Assembly (NCBI RefSeq): GCF_002736205.1
Contig: NZ_CP024091.1
Location: forward strand, 4,895,555 to 4,959,554
Source: Pedobacter ginsengisoli
GTDB lineage: Bacteria > Bacteroidota > Bacteroidia > Sphingobacteriales > Sphingobacteriaceae
Direction: 5' to 3'
Length of the DNA: 64,000 bases
The notes below the pieces were generated by a model. It was not told the origin of the DNA. It worked only from the letters and a program-made list of their open reading frames with translations, and ran no database searches. Each line of letters begins with the position of its first letter. The first letter of the stretch is position 1. Below, one piece after another: positions 17,323 to 26,393 of the stretch. The translations under genes and the position numbers were made by a program.

Positions 17323-18144
17323 ATGAACCCCATAATTGTAGCCACCGATTTTTCGGAAGTAGCCGAAAATGCTGTGGAATATGCTGCCGCTGTTGCTAAA
17401 CATAATGACGCAAAACTTATACTGTATAATTCTTTTGTAATTCCTACTCATGCTGCCAATACGCTTTTACCTGCAGCAAGCATACAAAAATTGATAACTG
17501 ATAATGAGATTCGTTTGATTGAAAGGGCACTTACCATATCTATAGATTATGATATTGAGGTGGAACATGAATCAGATCTCTCTTTTGTTCAGGATGCGCT
17601 GAAAAGTTTAATTGAAAAACACCAGGCTGCATTGGTTGTTCTGGGTATGAATACTAAAACACTGGAACAGGACCTATGGGGGAATACCACTACTTCGGCT
17701 ATTAAGAGGCTTAATCTGCCTGTAATGGCGGTACCTTTGGGTGCCCATTTTGAGGGGACTAAAAATGTGCTTTTTGCCTGCGATGTTTTAAGCGGAATCT
17801 CTGAAAAGGTACTCGCAAATATTAAGGAACTGGCAATAGCACTAAATGCCGAGGTTGAGGTTTTTAACGTAAACGAGAAAGTTGAGGAACTGAAAATTCA
17901 TGCCTCATTACCCGAGGTGAGCGCTATTGATGATGGTCTTGAGGGCATCTCTTATTATTATAAAAACGTAAATTCAAATGCCGTTATCAAAGAGATAGAA
18001 AAAGAAATTATTGATTTTCAGGCTGATCTGCTGATTATGGTTCCAAAAAGATATGGATTTTGGTCTTCTATTGTTCACCGGAGTAAAACCAGGATAATGG
18101 CTTCAGGATTAAAAATTCCGTTGCTTTCTCTTCCCATTTCCTGA
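17323..18144 (+). CDS. Universal stress protein (tandem UspA)
   Basis: The 273-residue cytoplasmic protein has two Usp folds. The N-terminal one starts MNPIIVATDFSEVAENAVEY and ends with LVVLGMNTK...WGNTTTSAIKRLNLPVMAVP, where the nucleotide loop G-x2-G-x9-G is only partly conserved. The second starts NVLFACDVLSGISEKVLANI and ends WSSIVHRSKTRIMASGLKIP with no ATP loop. Tandem Usp proteins are typical of Bacteroidota and are linked to starvation and redox stress. It is probably transcribed alone. ATG at 17323. Confidence 0.9.
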   Translation: MNPIIVATDFSEVAENAVEYAAAVAKHNDAKLILYNSFVIPTHAANTLLPAASIQKLITDNEIRLIERALTISIDYDIEVEHESDLSFVQDALKSLIEKHQAALVVLGMNTKTLEQDLWGNTTTSAIKRLNLPVMAVPLGAHFEGTKNVLFACDVLSGISEKVLANIKELAIALNAEVEVFNVNEKVEELKIHASLPEVSAIDDGLEGISYYYKNVNSNAVIKEIEKEIIDFQADLLIMVPKRYGFWSSIVHRSKTRIMASGLKIPLLSLPIS

Positions 18145-18292
18145 GTTGGTTTTAAGAATAACCGGTTAATTTTATGAAAAGGGATTTTGACTTATTTCTT
18201 TTTGTTTGAAAATTCATATTTTTAGTAACATTTTTTGTGCAAGAGCATCATACACAAGATAACTTCATAACCTTAACAAACTATTATTTCAT

Positions 18293-20923
18293 ATGAAAAG
18301 AACCGTTACACTACTTGCACTGGTTTTAATGCTGGTAGGGGGCGCTTTTGCCCAAAAGAAGAAGAAAAAGGAACTGGCTGCCGATTCGTTAAAAAAAGCC
18401 GCAGCAGCCAAGTCCGCCAAGCCAACTATAAACGATAAAATAAAATCGAGTAAAAAAATTGATGGCCTTTTTTCGATGTACAGAGACACGGTAACCGGTA
18501 GTCTGCAGATGTATGTTAAAAAAGACCAGCTGGGTAAAAATTATATTTACCAGAGTTTTTCAATGGGTGGGCCAACAACTTTATTCCTTAACCAAAATAT
18601 GATCAGGACTACCTGGTTATTCTATATCCAGAAATCTGATGATAAAATTGAGCTTCTGCAAAAGAACACTAATTTTTATTATGATAAAGCAAACCCGGTA
18701 AGTAAATCAGCAGATGTTGATGTGTCGGATGCAGTTTTTTATAGTGATAAGATTGCTGCACAGGATTCATTGGGATACCTAATTGCTGTAGATGGTCTTT
18801 TTTTAGGAGACAAGCTGGATCCTGTGAAACCGGTTTTTCCGCCAACTTTGCCTCCGGGTGCAGTATTTAACCTGGGGAACTTAAACGCTGCTAAATCTAA
18901 ATACCAAAAGATCCGCTCATTTCCGGGAAATACTGATGTAGTAGTAGAACTTGCATATGACAATCCTGTGCCTTTGAATGGTGGTGGTAAAGACATTACT
19001 GATGCCCGTTATGTAAGGGTAAAAATGCAGCATTCTTTTCTTGAAGTGCCTAAAAATGATTTCCGTCCTCGTCGTGATGACCCAAGGGTAGGTTACTTTG
19101 GTGCCGAAGTAGATAACCTTACTTCTTTATCGCCAACGCCTTATAAAGATTTTATTAGCCGCTGGAACCTTAAAAAGAAAGACCCTTCTGCTGCCTTAAG
19201 CGAACCGGTTGAACCAATTGTGTTCTGGATTGAGAATACTACTCCGTTGGAATACCGCCCGATTATTAAAGAAGCGGGCGAAAAATGGAATGAAGCTTTT
19301 GAGAAGGCCGGTTTCAAGAATGCAGTTGTAATGAAAGAAATGCCTGATACTGCTACCTGGGATCCGGCTGATATTGCGTATAATGTAATTCGTTGGGTTT
19401 CCTCAGCTTATCCTTCTTATGGCGCAATCGGACCAAGTTTCTATAATCCTTTAACAGGACAGATCCTTGGTGCTGATATTACTGTTGAATGGCGCTCAGG
19501 AGCTGGAACTATTATTACCGATGATTTATATAATGGAAGTAACGGGGCTTTAAAACTACCTTGGGAAAACCCTGTTGAAGCAGTTTCGTCAAGATCAGGC
19601 CATAACCATAGCTTCGATAAAAACCACATGTCGTCTTGTACATTGGCTCAGGAATTAAGTATGCAGTATCAAACTGGCTTAACTGCCATTGAGGCTTTAG
19701 ATGCTGATGTTCCGCCAGCAAAAAGAGCTGAAACTGTTCGTGAAATGCATAAACAATTCCTGTATTATCTGATAATGCATGAGATGGGGCATACGCTTGG
19801 GCTAAATCATAATATGAAAGCCAGCCAGATGCTAACCCCTGCTCAGATGAATGATGTAGCGCTTACCCGTAAAATTGGATTGCAGGGATCGGTAATGGAT
19901 TACCCTGCGATAAATGTAAGCAGTGATCGTAGTAAGCAAGGCGATTATTATACTACTAAAGCCGGACCTTATGATTTGTGGGCAATTGAGTATGGTTATA
20001 CTCCATTTAGTGAATCGGAAGAAGAGGCTGGATTAAATAAGATCTTAAGCCGTAGCACAGATCCGCAGCTTGCCTTTGGTAATGACGCAGATGACATGAG
20101 AAGTCCGGGCGGTGGTATCGATCCGAGAGTAAATGTTAACGACCAGACTAACGATATGGTTACTTATGGCGAGGATAGGTTTAAATTGCTTAACACTATG
20201 ATGCCAAAGCTGAAATCCCGTTTTAGTAAAACAGGACAAAGCTATCAGGAGCTCCGTATGCGTTATTTACAGCTTAACGGACAACGCGCAAGTATAGCTG
20301 CAGCCATTAGCCGTTTTATTGGCGGTGTGTATGTAGACAGAAGCTTTGTAGGCCAAAAAACAACTGCAGCACCGTTTACTCCTGTTCCTGTTGCTTATCA
20401 GAAAAAGGCAATGGCCTTGTTGGGTAAATATGTATTTGCACCAAATGCTTTTGATGCCGACAGTCCGCTTTTCCCATACCTGCAGATTCAAAGACGTGGG
20501 TTTGGATTTTTTGGCACTAACGAAGACTTTAAACCTCAGAATACTTTTATGGGGCTACAGTTAAGCACACTTGCTCAAATCCTGCATCCAAATACCTTAA
20601 CCAGGATAAACAACAGCGGACTTTATGGTAATACATATTCGGTAGCGAGTGTTATGAGTGATTTGGCGAATGATATTTTTGCAGCAGATCTTAAAACCAA
20701 CGTGAATTTGATCCGTCAAAATCTGCAGACTGAATTTATTAAGGCTTCTGCAAGTATTGTTTCTGCCCCGGGTGGTTATGATAACGCCAGTAAAGCTGCA
20801 GCGCTATCTACACTGAAAAAGATAAAAACTCAGCTTGCCGGTGCAGTTTCTACAAATGAGCAGACAAAAGCTCACCGTACAAACCTGGCTTTTTTAATTG
20901 ATAAAGCTTTGGCAGTTAAATAA
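18293..20923 (+). CDS. Exported zinc metalloprotease (DUF5117/DUF5118/DUF4953)
   Basis: The 876-residue protein has a signal peptide (MKRTVTLLALVLMLVGGAFA) followed by a Lys-rich stretch. The DUF5118/DUF5117 prodomain-like part occupies about residues 45-300, and a metzincin-type catalytic domain follows. The zinc motif HEMGHTLGLNH is at 496-506 (His496, Glu497, His500, His506), and a Met-turn-like SVMDYP lies around 533-538. It is predicted to act in the periplasm or outside the cell; its substrates are unknown. Length is normal for this Bacteroidota family. It is monocistronic, with an 18-bp-stem terminator 17 bp after the stop. Confidence 0.92.
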   Translation: MKRTVTLLALVLMLVGGAFAQKKKKKELAADSLKKAAAAKSAKPTINDKIKSSKKIDGLFSMYRDTVTGSLQMYVKKDQLGKNYIYQSFSMGGPTTLFLNQNMIRTTWLFYIQKSDDKIELLQKNTNFYYDKANPVSKSADVDVSDAVFYSDKIAAQDSLGYLIAVDGLFLGDKLDPVKPVFPPTLPPGAVFNLGNLNAAKSKYQKIRSFPGNTDVVVELAYDNPVPLNGGGKDITDARYVRVKMQHSFLEVPKNDFRPRRDDPRVGYFGAEVDNLTSLSPTPYKDFISRWNLKKKDPSAALSEPVEPIVFWIENTTPLEYRPIIKEAGEKWNEAFEKAGFKNAVVMKEMPDTATWDPADIAYNVIRWVSSAYPSYGAIGPSFYNPLTGQILGADITVEWRSGAGTIITDDLYNGSNGALKLPWENPVEAVSSRSGHNHSFDKNHMSSCTLAQELSMQYQTGLTAIEALDADVPPAKRAETVREMHKQFLYYLIMHEMGHTLGLNHNMKASQMLTPAQMNDVALTRKIGLQGSVMDYPAINVSSDRSKQGDYYTTKAGPYDLWAIEYGYTPFSESEEEAGLNKILSRSTDPQLAFGNDADDMRSPGGGIDPRVNVNDQTNDMVTYGEDRFKLLNTMMPKLKSRFSKTGQSYQELRMRYLQLNGQRASIAAAISRFIGGVYVDRSFVGQKTTAAPFTPVPVAYQKKAMALLGKYVFAPNAFDADSPLFPYLQIQRRGFGFFGTNEDFKPQNTFMGLQLSTLAQILHPNTLTRINNSGLYGNTYSVASVMSDLANDIFAADLKTNVNLIRQNLQTEFIKASASIVSAPGGYDNASKAAALSTLKKIKTQLAGAVSTNEQTKAHRTNLAFLIDKALAVK

Positions 20924-20940
20924 AACCATACTGCTATAAT

Positions 20941-20992
20941 AAAGAAGAGGCTATCTAATGACGAACGTACATCTTTAGATAGCCTCTTCTTT
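20941..20992. terminator. Strong intrinsic terminator
   Basis: An 18-bp perfect stem, AAAGAAGAGGCTATCTAA (20941-20958) with its complement at 20975-20992, ends the metalloprotease transcript. T-rich sequence follows. Confidence 0.9.
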
Positions 20993-21041
20993 ATTTTAAG
21001 AATCATACAGGCGATTATTGTAAATTTACATTTTTAGCTTT

Positions 21042-21821
21042 ATGGATCAATTCGCATTAATAACAGGAGCAAGTAAAGGAATAGGGAAAGCCCTGGCCAT
21101 TTCACTGGCGAAAAGGAAATTTAATCTTTTGCTGGTTGCCAGATCGGCCCCGGAGCTTAATATGCTTAAGTCAGAACTTTCAGCTCAATATAATGTTAGA
21201 GTTGAAGTTTTTGCATTGGATTTATCGGTTCCCGGAGTGGCAAAGCGTGTGACCGACTGGTGCACAGATAATGCATTTCCGGTTTCTGTTCTGGTTAATA
21301 ATGCCGGGTTTGGTGTTTGGGGGAAATTTGAAAGCCTTCCTTTAAACGAGCAGCTGAATATGCTGCAATTAAATATAACTGCACTTACTGAACTCACATA
21401 CTATATGCTCCCGCTTTTAAGACGAAACCAGCAAGGTTATGTGCTGAATGTTTCCAGCACGGCTGCGTATCAGTCCGTACCTACGCTGGCATTGTATGCG
21501 GCATCTAAATCATACGTTTTGTCGTTTAGCAGGGCTATAAGGTATGAACTTAAGGATTCTTCCATATCAGTTACCTGTCTCAGCCCGGGTCCGGTTGGAA
21601 CCGGTTTTGCCGAAAGGGCAGGACTTTCAGCTATCAATGATATAGCTGAAAAATTTAATATGGATGCAAATGTAGTTGCTGATTTTGCGGTTAAAGGAAT
21701 GCTGAATAGAAAAGCCGAAATAATACCCGGTTTTACCAACATTATCTCAGCATATGCAAATAGAATCTTACCAAAATCACTCATAGAAAGGATTACCGCC
21801 GGTATCTATAATGTCAAATAA
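21042..21821 (+). CDS. Short-chain dehydrogenase/reductase (DltE/YqjQ-like)
   Basis: The 259-residue SDR has the NAD(P)-binding TGASKGIG (residues 8-15), NNAG (about 87-90) and the catalytic Ser in NVSSTAAYQ. The Tyr/Lys pair is in LYAASKSYVLSFSRAI (YxxxK, about 150-154), and the PG motif is SPGPVGTGF. The basic residue after beta2 (VARS) suggests NADPH preference. Size and motifs fit classical SDRs of the COG0300 type that reduce carbonyls. The substrate is unknown. It is monocistronic, and the divergently regulated leader ORF follows. Confidence 0.88.
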   Translation: MDQFALITGASKGIGKALAISLAKRKFNLLLVARSAPELNMLKSELSAQYNVRVEVFALDLSVPGVAKRVTDWCTDNAFPVSVLVNNAGFGVWGKFESLPLNEQLNMLQLNITALTELTYYMLPLLRRNQQGYVLNVSSTAAYQSVPTLALYAASKSYVLSFSRAIRYELKDSSISVTCLSPGPVGTGFAERAGLSAINDIAEKFNMDANVVADFAVKGMLNRKAEIIPGFTNIISAYANRILPKSLIERITAGIYNVK

Positions 21822-21856
21822 TCAGTAGTAGAAAAATATTTTTTTAAAATAAATGC

Positions 21857-21884
21857 TTGGTATTCAATATATTTTATATGTTTG
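21857..21884 (+). promoter_or_regulatory. Complete Bacteroidota promoter of the polycysteine leader
   Basis: TTG at 21857-21859, a 17-bp spacer and TATGTTTG at 21877-21884 match the -33/-7 consensus. Transcription should start near 21888-21891, giving a leader of about 20 bases before the small ORF at 21912 and about 185 before the dioxygenase gene. Confidence 0.65.
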
Positions 21885-21911
21885 TAAGATAAACTACTAA
21901 ACATATAGACT

Positions 21912-22001
21912 ATGTCTATTAAAACAGATAACAACTATTCACTAAATCGCTCCATGGCCATGCTTCAGATGATGAAGCCCATGCAGTGTTGTTGCTGTTA
22001 A
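21912..22001 (+). CDS. 29-residue leader peptide ending in four cysteines
   Basis: ATG to TAA encodes MSIKTDNNYSLNRSMAMLQM followed by MKPMQCCCC. Six of the 29 residues are Met, and the last four codons before the stop are TGT TGT TGC TGT. It follows a consensus promoter and ends 74 bp before the dioxygenase ORF on the same strand. A run of one amino acid at the end of a short ORF is the signature of ribosome-stalling leader peptides; polycysteine leaders controlling sulfur genes are established in mycobacteria. Here a cysteine-sensing role is inference. A GGGC/GCCC mini-hairpin (22009-22024) and a possible pairing of ATGGCC (21954-21959) with GGCCAT (22010-22015) lie around it. Confidence 0.55.
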   Translation: MSIKTDNNYSLNRSMAMLQMMKPMQCCCC

Positions 22002-22075
22002 TTTCTTTGGGCCATCTTGAGCCCCCTTTCTGATTTCAAATAATACCTTCTTTTAATTTTTTACAAAATATACCT

Positions 22076-22882
22076 ATGGCAACTTCATATCCAAAGTTTT
22101 CATTAGCTGAAACTTTAACCGCTGAACAAAAAGACTTTTTTAATACAAATGGATTTATTCATTTTAAGAACTTTATAACACCTCAAACTGTAAAATCAAT
22201 TGTAGATGCTTCTCTGGATGTACAAAAAAATTGGCTAAGTAAGGAGGTAAATAAGGTTAATGGTGTTCCGATAAAATATGGACGTGATCTTGATGGCTCG
22301 CAGATAGTACAGCGTTTTGCATTTATCAATCAGCATCATTCGGCCTTTAGCGGGCTCTTACTTGATCCAAGACTAAATGGATTACTTGAGCTTGCCGGTG
22401 CCGGTGCCAGACTTGGCGAAAGCGAAAAGGACGGAATGGTTTTTAACCACTATGTAAATGGTCCGGATAGTAAATTCACTAAAATGGGCTGGCATACGGA
22501 TGGGCTAAGAGACATTTTTTATGGGCAAAAGTTAAACCCGATGCTTAATGTAGGAATACATCTTAATAATCTGGAACCTGAAAATGGGGGTTTAAGGATA
22601 ATTCCGGGGACTCATAAGCAGGGGCTTTATCAAATGCTTTTCAGAAAAAAATACTTTCTTGACCATGATGAGGATGCAGAAGAAATTGCAGTGATACCGG
22701 AGGTTGGCGATCTTACCGTTCATGATGGTAGGTTATGGCACCGCGTTGCTCAATCTAATGTAATTGGAGAGCAAAGCCGCAGACGTGTAATTTACATTCC
22801 TATTATTGCCGGTAAATACGCACCTAAAAACGAGAATAGTCCAACTGTGTTTTACCAGCGTTTTGCAGGTATCGTAAAATAA
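22076..22882 (+). CDS. Phytanoyl-CoA dioxygenase (PhyH) family protein
   Basis: The 268-residue protein is a non-haem Fe(II)/2-oxoglutarate oxygenase. It shows the iron facial triad H140-x-D142 (GWHTDG) and H222 (DGRLWHRVAQ), with RRRV at 236-239 supplying the 2-oxoglutarate-binding Arg. PhyH proteins hydroxylate diverse substrates: fatty acyl-CoAs, ectoine, sulfonates and antibiotics. No signal peptide is seen, so it is cytoplasmic. It sits directly behind the polycysteine leader ORF with no other promoter visible between them. If the leader senses cysteine, a role in releasing sulfur from an organic compound would be a testable guess. Confidence 0.85.
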   Translation: MATSYPKFSLAETLTAEQKDFFNTNGFIHFKNFITPQTVKSIVDASLDVQKNWLSKEVNKVNGVPIKYGRDLDGSQIVQRFAFINQHHSAFSGLLLDPRLNGLLELAGAGARLGESEKDGMVFNHYVNGPDSKFTKMGWHTDGLRDIFYGQKLNPMLNVGIHLNNLEPENGGLRIIPGTHKQGLYQMLFRKKYFLDHDEDAEEIAVIPEVGDLTVHDGRLWHRVAQSNVIGEQSRRRVIYIPIIAGKYAPKNENSPTVFYQRFAGIVK

Positions 22883-23041
22883 GCAAGCATGTTATTTTTA
22901 ATTGTAATTAATTATCTGGTAAGGTCAGGCCGACTGGATAAGCCTATTTTGTTTGTAAAAACCGTATATAAAAGAAACTTTGCCAGATAAGTTGTAATCG
23001 CATTTTATTCTTATGTTTACTAAAAAGTAAACCTGAATTAA

Positions 23042-23866
23042 ATGAGAAGAATATTATTGCTGCTTGCTATTATTGTTACCCTTGGGTCTTTTACTCCGAA
23101 GGAGATTACATGGACTGCCATTGGCGATTCGATTACTTATTTAAATGATCATCAGGATGAAACAGGTAATCGTGTTACCAGCGGATACATGACCAGGGTG
23201 GTAAGCAAGTTGCCTAATATTCGTTACAACAATCAGGGACACAATGGTTGGACCGCAGTTGGCATTGCCAAAGAAATTGAAAATCTGGGCATCCAAAAAT
23301 CTGATGTGTATTCAGTTTTTTTAAGTACAAATGATTGGTGGTCAGGTATGCCATTGGGAACCTTAAGCGACTATATTAATAATACCGGCCTCAAAACGGT
23401 TTACGGATCGTACCGCATCATTATTAATAAGCTCAAAGCCCTTAATCCTGATGCTAAAATTATCTTGATTACCCCGATGCAGCGCGTAGATTTTGTATAT
23501 ATAGGCGATAGCCACAACAATGCATGGGGATCTTATAAAGAGAAAAAAGGACAGATGTTATCTCAATTTGCTGACGCTGTTAATGAAATAGGTCGGCATG
23601 AGCACTTTAAAGTGGTAGATCTGTATCACAAGAGCGGGATGGAACTGAATACTCTGGTAAAGTATAAAAGATTAAAGGACCCTGAAACGGGAGCGTATAA
23701 AAATTATAGCTATCCTGATTTTAAAGATATCCCATTTAACCCTGATACCGATGAATACCCTTATCCGGTAGAGGCAAGCAACAATACTTACGACGGATTG
23801 CATCCATCAGATAAGGGTTATCAGGTTATAGCGGACATGCTGATTAAGATCCTGAAAAAATATTAA
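23042..23866 (+). CDS. Exported SGNH/GDSL hydrolase
   Basis: The 274-residue protein has a short signal peptide (MRRILLLLAIIVTLGSF). The SGNH blocks follow: block I AIGDSITY (Ser30 nucleophile), block III-like FLSTNDWW, and block V DGLHPSDKGY with Asp251 and His254. Such enzymes are esterases or carbohydrate acetyl-esterases acting on cell-wall or plant polysaccharides outside the cytoplasm. The substrate is not readable. It is convergent with the GIN-domain gene, with only 9 bp between stops. Confidence 0.88.
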   Translation: MRRILLLLAIIVTLGSFTPKEITWTAIGDSITYLNDHQDETGNRVTSGYMTRVVSKLPNIRYNNQGHNGWTAVGIAKEIENLGIQKSDVYSVFLSTNDWWSGMPLGTLSDYINNTGLKTVYGSYRIIINKLKALNPDAKIILITPMQRVDFVYIGDSHNNAWGSYKEKKGQMLSQFADAVNEIGRHEHFKVVDLYHKSGMELNTLVKYKRLKDPETGAYKNYSYPDFKDIPFNPDTDEYPYPVEASNNTYDGLHPSDKGYQVIADMLIKILKKY

Positions 23867-23875
23867 TACCTGAGT

Positions 23876-24466
23876 TTAGTTTGAAGCTAATGGCTCAGAA
23901 GTTAACTTGTCAGTTTTCCGACATACAAAATTTTCAAATACAATGCCTTCTGAATTATTGGCTATATAAGTATGTGATTCTGCGGAGCCACTTAATTTTA
24001 AGGTTGATGCATCTTTAAGAATGGTGTACATGCTATTTGCATTGGCTTTTACATCGGCTCTTGCATTGTCATTTAAAAAGATTTGCAGGTAAGTAAGATT
24101 AAGTGTGCCCATTGTAGTTATTGAAGCATCGTCGAATGCCTGGATTCTGCACAAATCTTTTACTGTAACGGTAATAGTTACCGGAGATTTTTCTGTGGAA
24201 TTGATTAATAAAGAATAGCCTTTTCTGGCAATTGTGGTTTTTGAAGGATTATAATATTCCTCAATCCTGACCTCTTCCTTCAGGCCTTTTATTAAAATAA
24301 TTTTTGCGTTACCGGTAATAACAACCTTGTTAAAGCTTACAGTGGCTGCTTTAAAAGATAGCACCAGCGGTGAAACTGGATTTGCTGCAAAAGTAGTAAT
24401 AGCTGAAGATGTTAAAACGATGGCTGTAAGTGCCGATGCGACTAGGGTTTTTGTTAGGGTTTTCAT
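23876..24466 (-). CDS. GIN-domain (DUF2807) exported protein
   Basis: The 196-residue protein has a signal peptide ending near TTFA-AN. A single GIN/DUF2807-type beta-helix domain follows, with FNKVVITGNAKIILIKG (about residues 45-61) and repeated short strands such as IQAFDDASITTMGTLNLTYL and IFLNDNARADVKANANSMYT. These right-handed beta-helix proteins are termed putative auto-transporter head proteins but have no known enzyme activity. They are probably periplasmic or surface-located. Its promoter would lie in the hairpin-rich region upstream. Confidence 0.8.
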   Translation of the reverse strand: MKTLTKTLVASALTAIVLTSSAITTFAANPVSPLVLSFKAATVSFNKVVITGNAKIILIKGLKEEVRIEEYYNPSKTTIARKGYSLLINSTEKSPVTITVTVKDLCRIQAFDDASITTMGTLNLTYLQIFLNDNARADVKANANSMYTILKDASTLKLSGSAESHTYIANNSEGIVFENFVCRKTDKLTSEPLASN

Positions 24467-25027
24467 GATGTTGTGTTTTTAAGAATCCATTTGATGTTTG
24501 TCAATAGGATGCTTTCTTCACAAGAAAAGTTGCACGGAAATTATCTGTTTTATACAATTGGCAGATAATACACGACAAACAGTCAAAAAAAGTCGACCAA
24601 CTAAAAAGAAATAAAGTAGGATTGGTTATAACGGGAAATGGTTAAAATAAGAAAAGGGGATAAGCCTTTCGACTTACCCCCTTTAAATTAACGCTCTCGG
24701 GGACAAATGTAATAAATGTTTAAACACTTATTTATCATAGAATTGTCATCAGTTGCTTTTATAAGTTGGATTCTCTGCGTTTTTTTGGCACAAAAAAAAA
24801 GGTAGTCTTATCCAAGCACTACCTCTTTTTAACCAAATATAAACCCAGTATGAACGGGATCTTTTTCTTTAAGACAATAATCGCACCATTGTCTGTTTTT
24901 ATCATTTAATAATCAGCTGCGCTGTATTAACAATGCAAATGTAAGCATTATTTTTAGATAGTGTAATAAATACACTAAGTTATTTTTCAAATGACACTAT
25001 TATGGCAATTCTGTGCATAAAAAAAGG
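24467..25027. other. Gene-free stretch with three terminator-like hairpins and three -7-like boxes
   Basis: No ORF of note on either strand. Three hairpins are visible: 24652-24685 (AAAGGGGATAAG / CTTACCCCCTTT), 24792-24830 (A-run, GGTAGT / ACTACC, T-run) and 24872-24900 (AGACAAT / ATTGTCT then T-run). On the minus strand three TAnnTTTG matches (24711-24704, 24841-24834, 24943-24936) lie just upstream of one hairpin each. None has a good -33 TTG. This may be a set of very short RNA genes or decayed gene ends. Confidence 0.4.
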
Positions 25028-25036
25028 GGCGCAGGC
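25028..25036 (+). repeat. Left copy of the 9-bp target duplication
   Basis: GGCGCAGGC directly abuts the left IS end and recurs at 26426-26434. Without the IS and one copy, the flanks join as AAAAAGGGGCGCAGGCCCCT plus T-run, an intrinsic terminator. Confidence 0.9.
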
Positions 25037-25044
25037 CAGTCATG

Positions 25045-25072
25045 GTCGGAAGAAAAATCTTCCGACTTTTTT
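25045..25072 (+). terminator. Terminator formed by the left IS end
   Basis: GTCGGAAGA (25045-25053) pairs with TCTTCCGAC (25058-25066) around AAAA and is followed by six T. It would stop plus-strand transcription entering the element before the transposase gene. Confidence 0.75.
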
Positions 25073-25175
25073 GCGTAAAAGAGTTTTTTGTTTACATAAA
25101 TACCTGATAATCAGTTGTTTATGCTTGTTTTTGTGGATTTAAATTAGTATCTTAATTGCTGATAATCAATAAGAT

Positions 25176-26393
25176 ATGGCAAAATTTAAAGATCATGCTA
25201 TCAGTGCAAAACATCTATTAGGGTACATTCCTGAGGCGCTGATATCAAATTTATCCCTCACTACCAAGATCGATCATTACGCGAAGGTTCTTCATGGTAA
25301 TAAGCTATTCTATCTTCTGTTGTATGGTATCTTGGATAATGAAAAACTAAGTCAACGAACTTTAGAGGATACCTTCAATGATTCTGTATTCAAAGTACTT
25401 TTTAATCTGGATGAGGATGAACGGGTACGCAGAAGCTCCATTTCAGAGCGACTTTCTAAAATAGATCCAGATTATTTTAAGCAGATCTATGAATGCATTT
25501 ACGATCAGTTCTCCAGTTTGTACTCCCTAACCGAAAGAGAGAAATATAACCTTATCCGTGTTGATAGCTCAATGGTTAGTGAGACGGTTGGTAAGTTAAC
25601 CGAAGGGCTTGATAACAAAAGTGGTAAGAAAGCAGTGAAATATAGTATTGCCTTTGATGGAGTATTACCATGTCAATCCCATGTATTTACCTCCAAAGGC
25701 TATGCCAGTGAAGATCTTGCATTGCCTGAAGCAGTAGTGGCTCATGTGAAGAAAGAAACAGATCATCAAAACATTTATGTGATGGATAGAGGTTTGCAAT
25801 CAATCAGAAACATGAAAACATTTAGTTCCAATGCAATAACATTCATTTGCAGGACCAAAGAAAATAAGAAATTCGTTGAACTCGAGTCGCTTATCCAGGA
25901 GAATCAAGACTTGGACCTAGGCGAATCCAATCTATTAAAGGACTCTAAAGTTCAATTGTATACTGGTGTAGCGGTAAATAACAAAAAGGGGAATAAACAT
26001 TTCAGAGAAGAACTAGTAGATAGTCCCTTTCGTCTTATTATTGTGGAAAGCAAGTTGGATGGCAAGAAATATTGGTTTTTGAGCAATGATTTTGATCTGT
26101 CTGCAAAGGAAATGGCTCAAGCATATAGGAGACGCTGGGATATAGAGGTATTTTTTAGGTTTCTAAAACAGGAACTCAATATGAGCCACCTTGTGTCTTT
26201 GAATAAGAACGGAATACAGGTAATGCTGTACATGACATTAATGACGGCCATGTTGGTGCTGATATATAAAAAAGCAAATAAATTGACTTACAAAACAGCA
26301 AAAAGACGGTTCTCCATGGAAGTAAGGGACTTAGCTATTGCCCTAATCGTTGTGCAATGCGGAGGAGACCCAGGCCTGTTTTTTAAAACATAA
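25176..26393 (+). CDS. IS4-family transposase
   Basis: The 405-residue DDE transposase has an N-terminal helical domain (DUF4372-like, residues 1-75). The RNase H core has the first Asp in IRVDSSMVS (Asp130) and the second in IYVMDRGLQS (Asp204). Glu324 lies in the IS4 signature YRRRWDIEVFFRFLKQ, which gives the Y-x2-R-x3-E-x6-K pattern. It catalyses cut-and-paste transposition at the 19-bp ends. The frame is uninterrupted and of normal length, so it may be active. It lies 139 bp inside the left end, behind an inward terminator that should keep its expression low. Confidence 0.95.
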   Translation: MAKFKDHAISAKHLLGYIPEALISNLSLTTKIDHYAKVLHGNKLFYLLLYGILDNEKLSQRTLEDTFNDSVFKVLFNLDEDERVRRSSISERLSKIDPDYFKQIYECIYDQFSSLYSLTEREKYNLIRVDSSMVSETVGKLTEGLDNKSGKKAVKYSIAFDGVLPCQSHVFTSKGYASEDLALPEAVVAHVKKETDHQNIYVMDRGLQSIRNMKTFSSNAITFICRTKENKKFVELESLIQENQDLDLGESNLLKDSKVQLYTGVAVNNKKGNKHFREELVDSPFRLIIVESKLDGKKYWFLSNDFDLSAKEMAQAYRRRWDIEVFFRFLKQELNMSHLVSLNKNGIQVMLYMTLMTAMLVLIYKKANKLTYKTAKRRFSMEVRDLAIALIVVQCGGDPGLFFKT

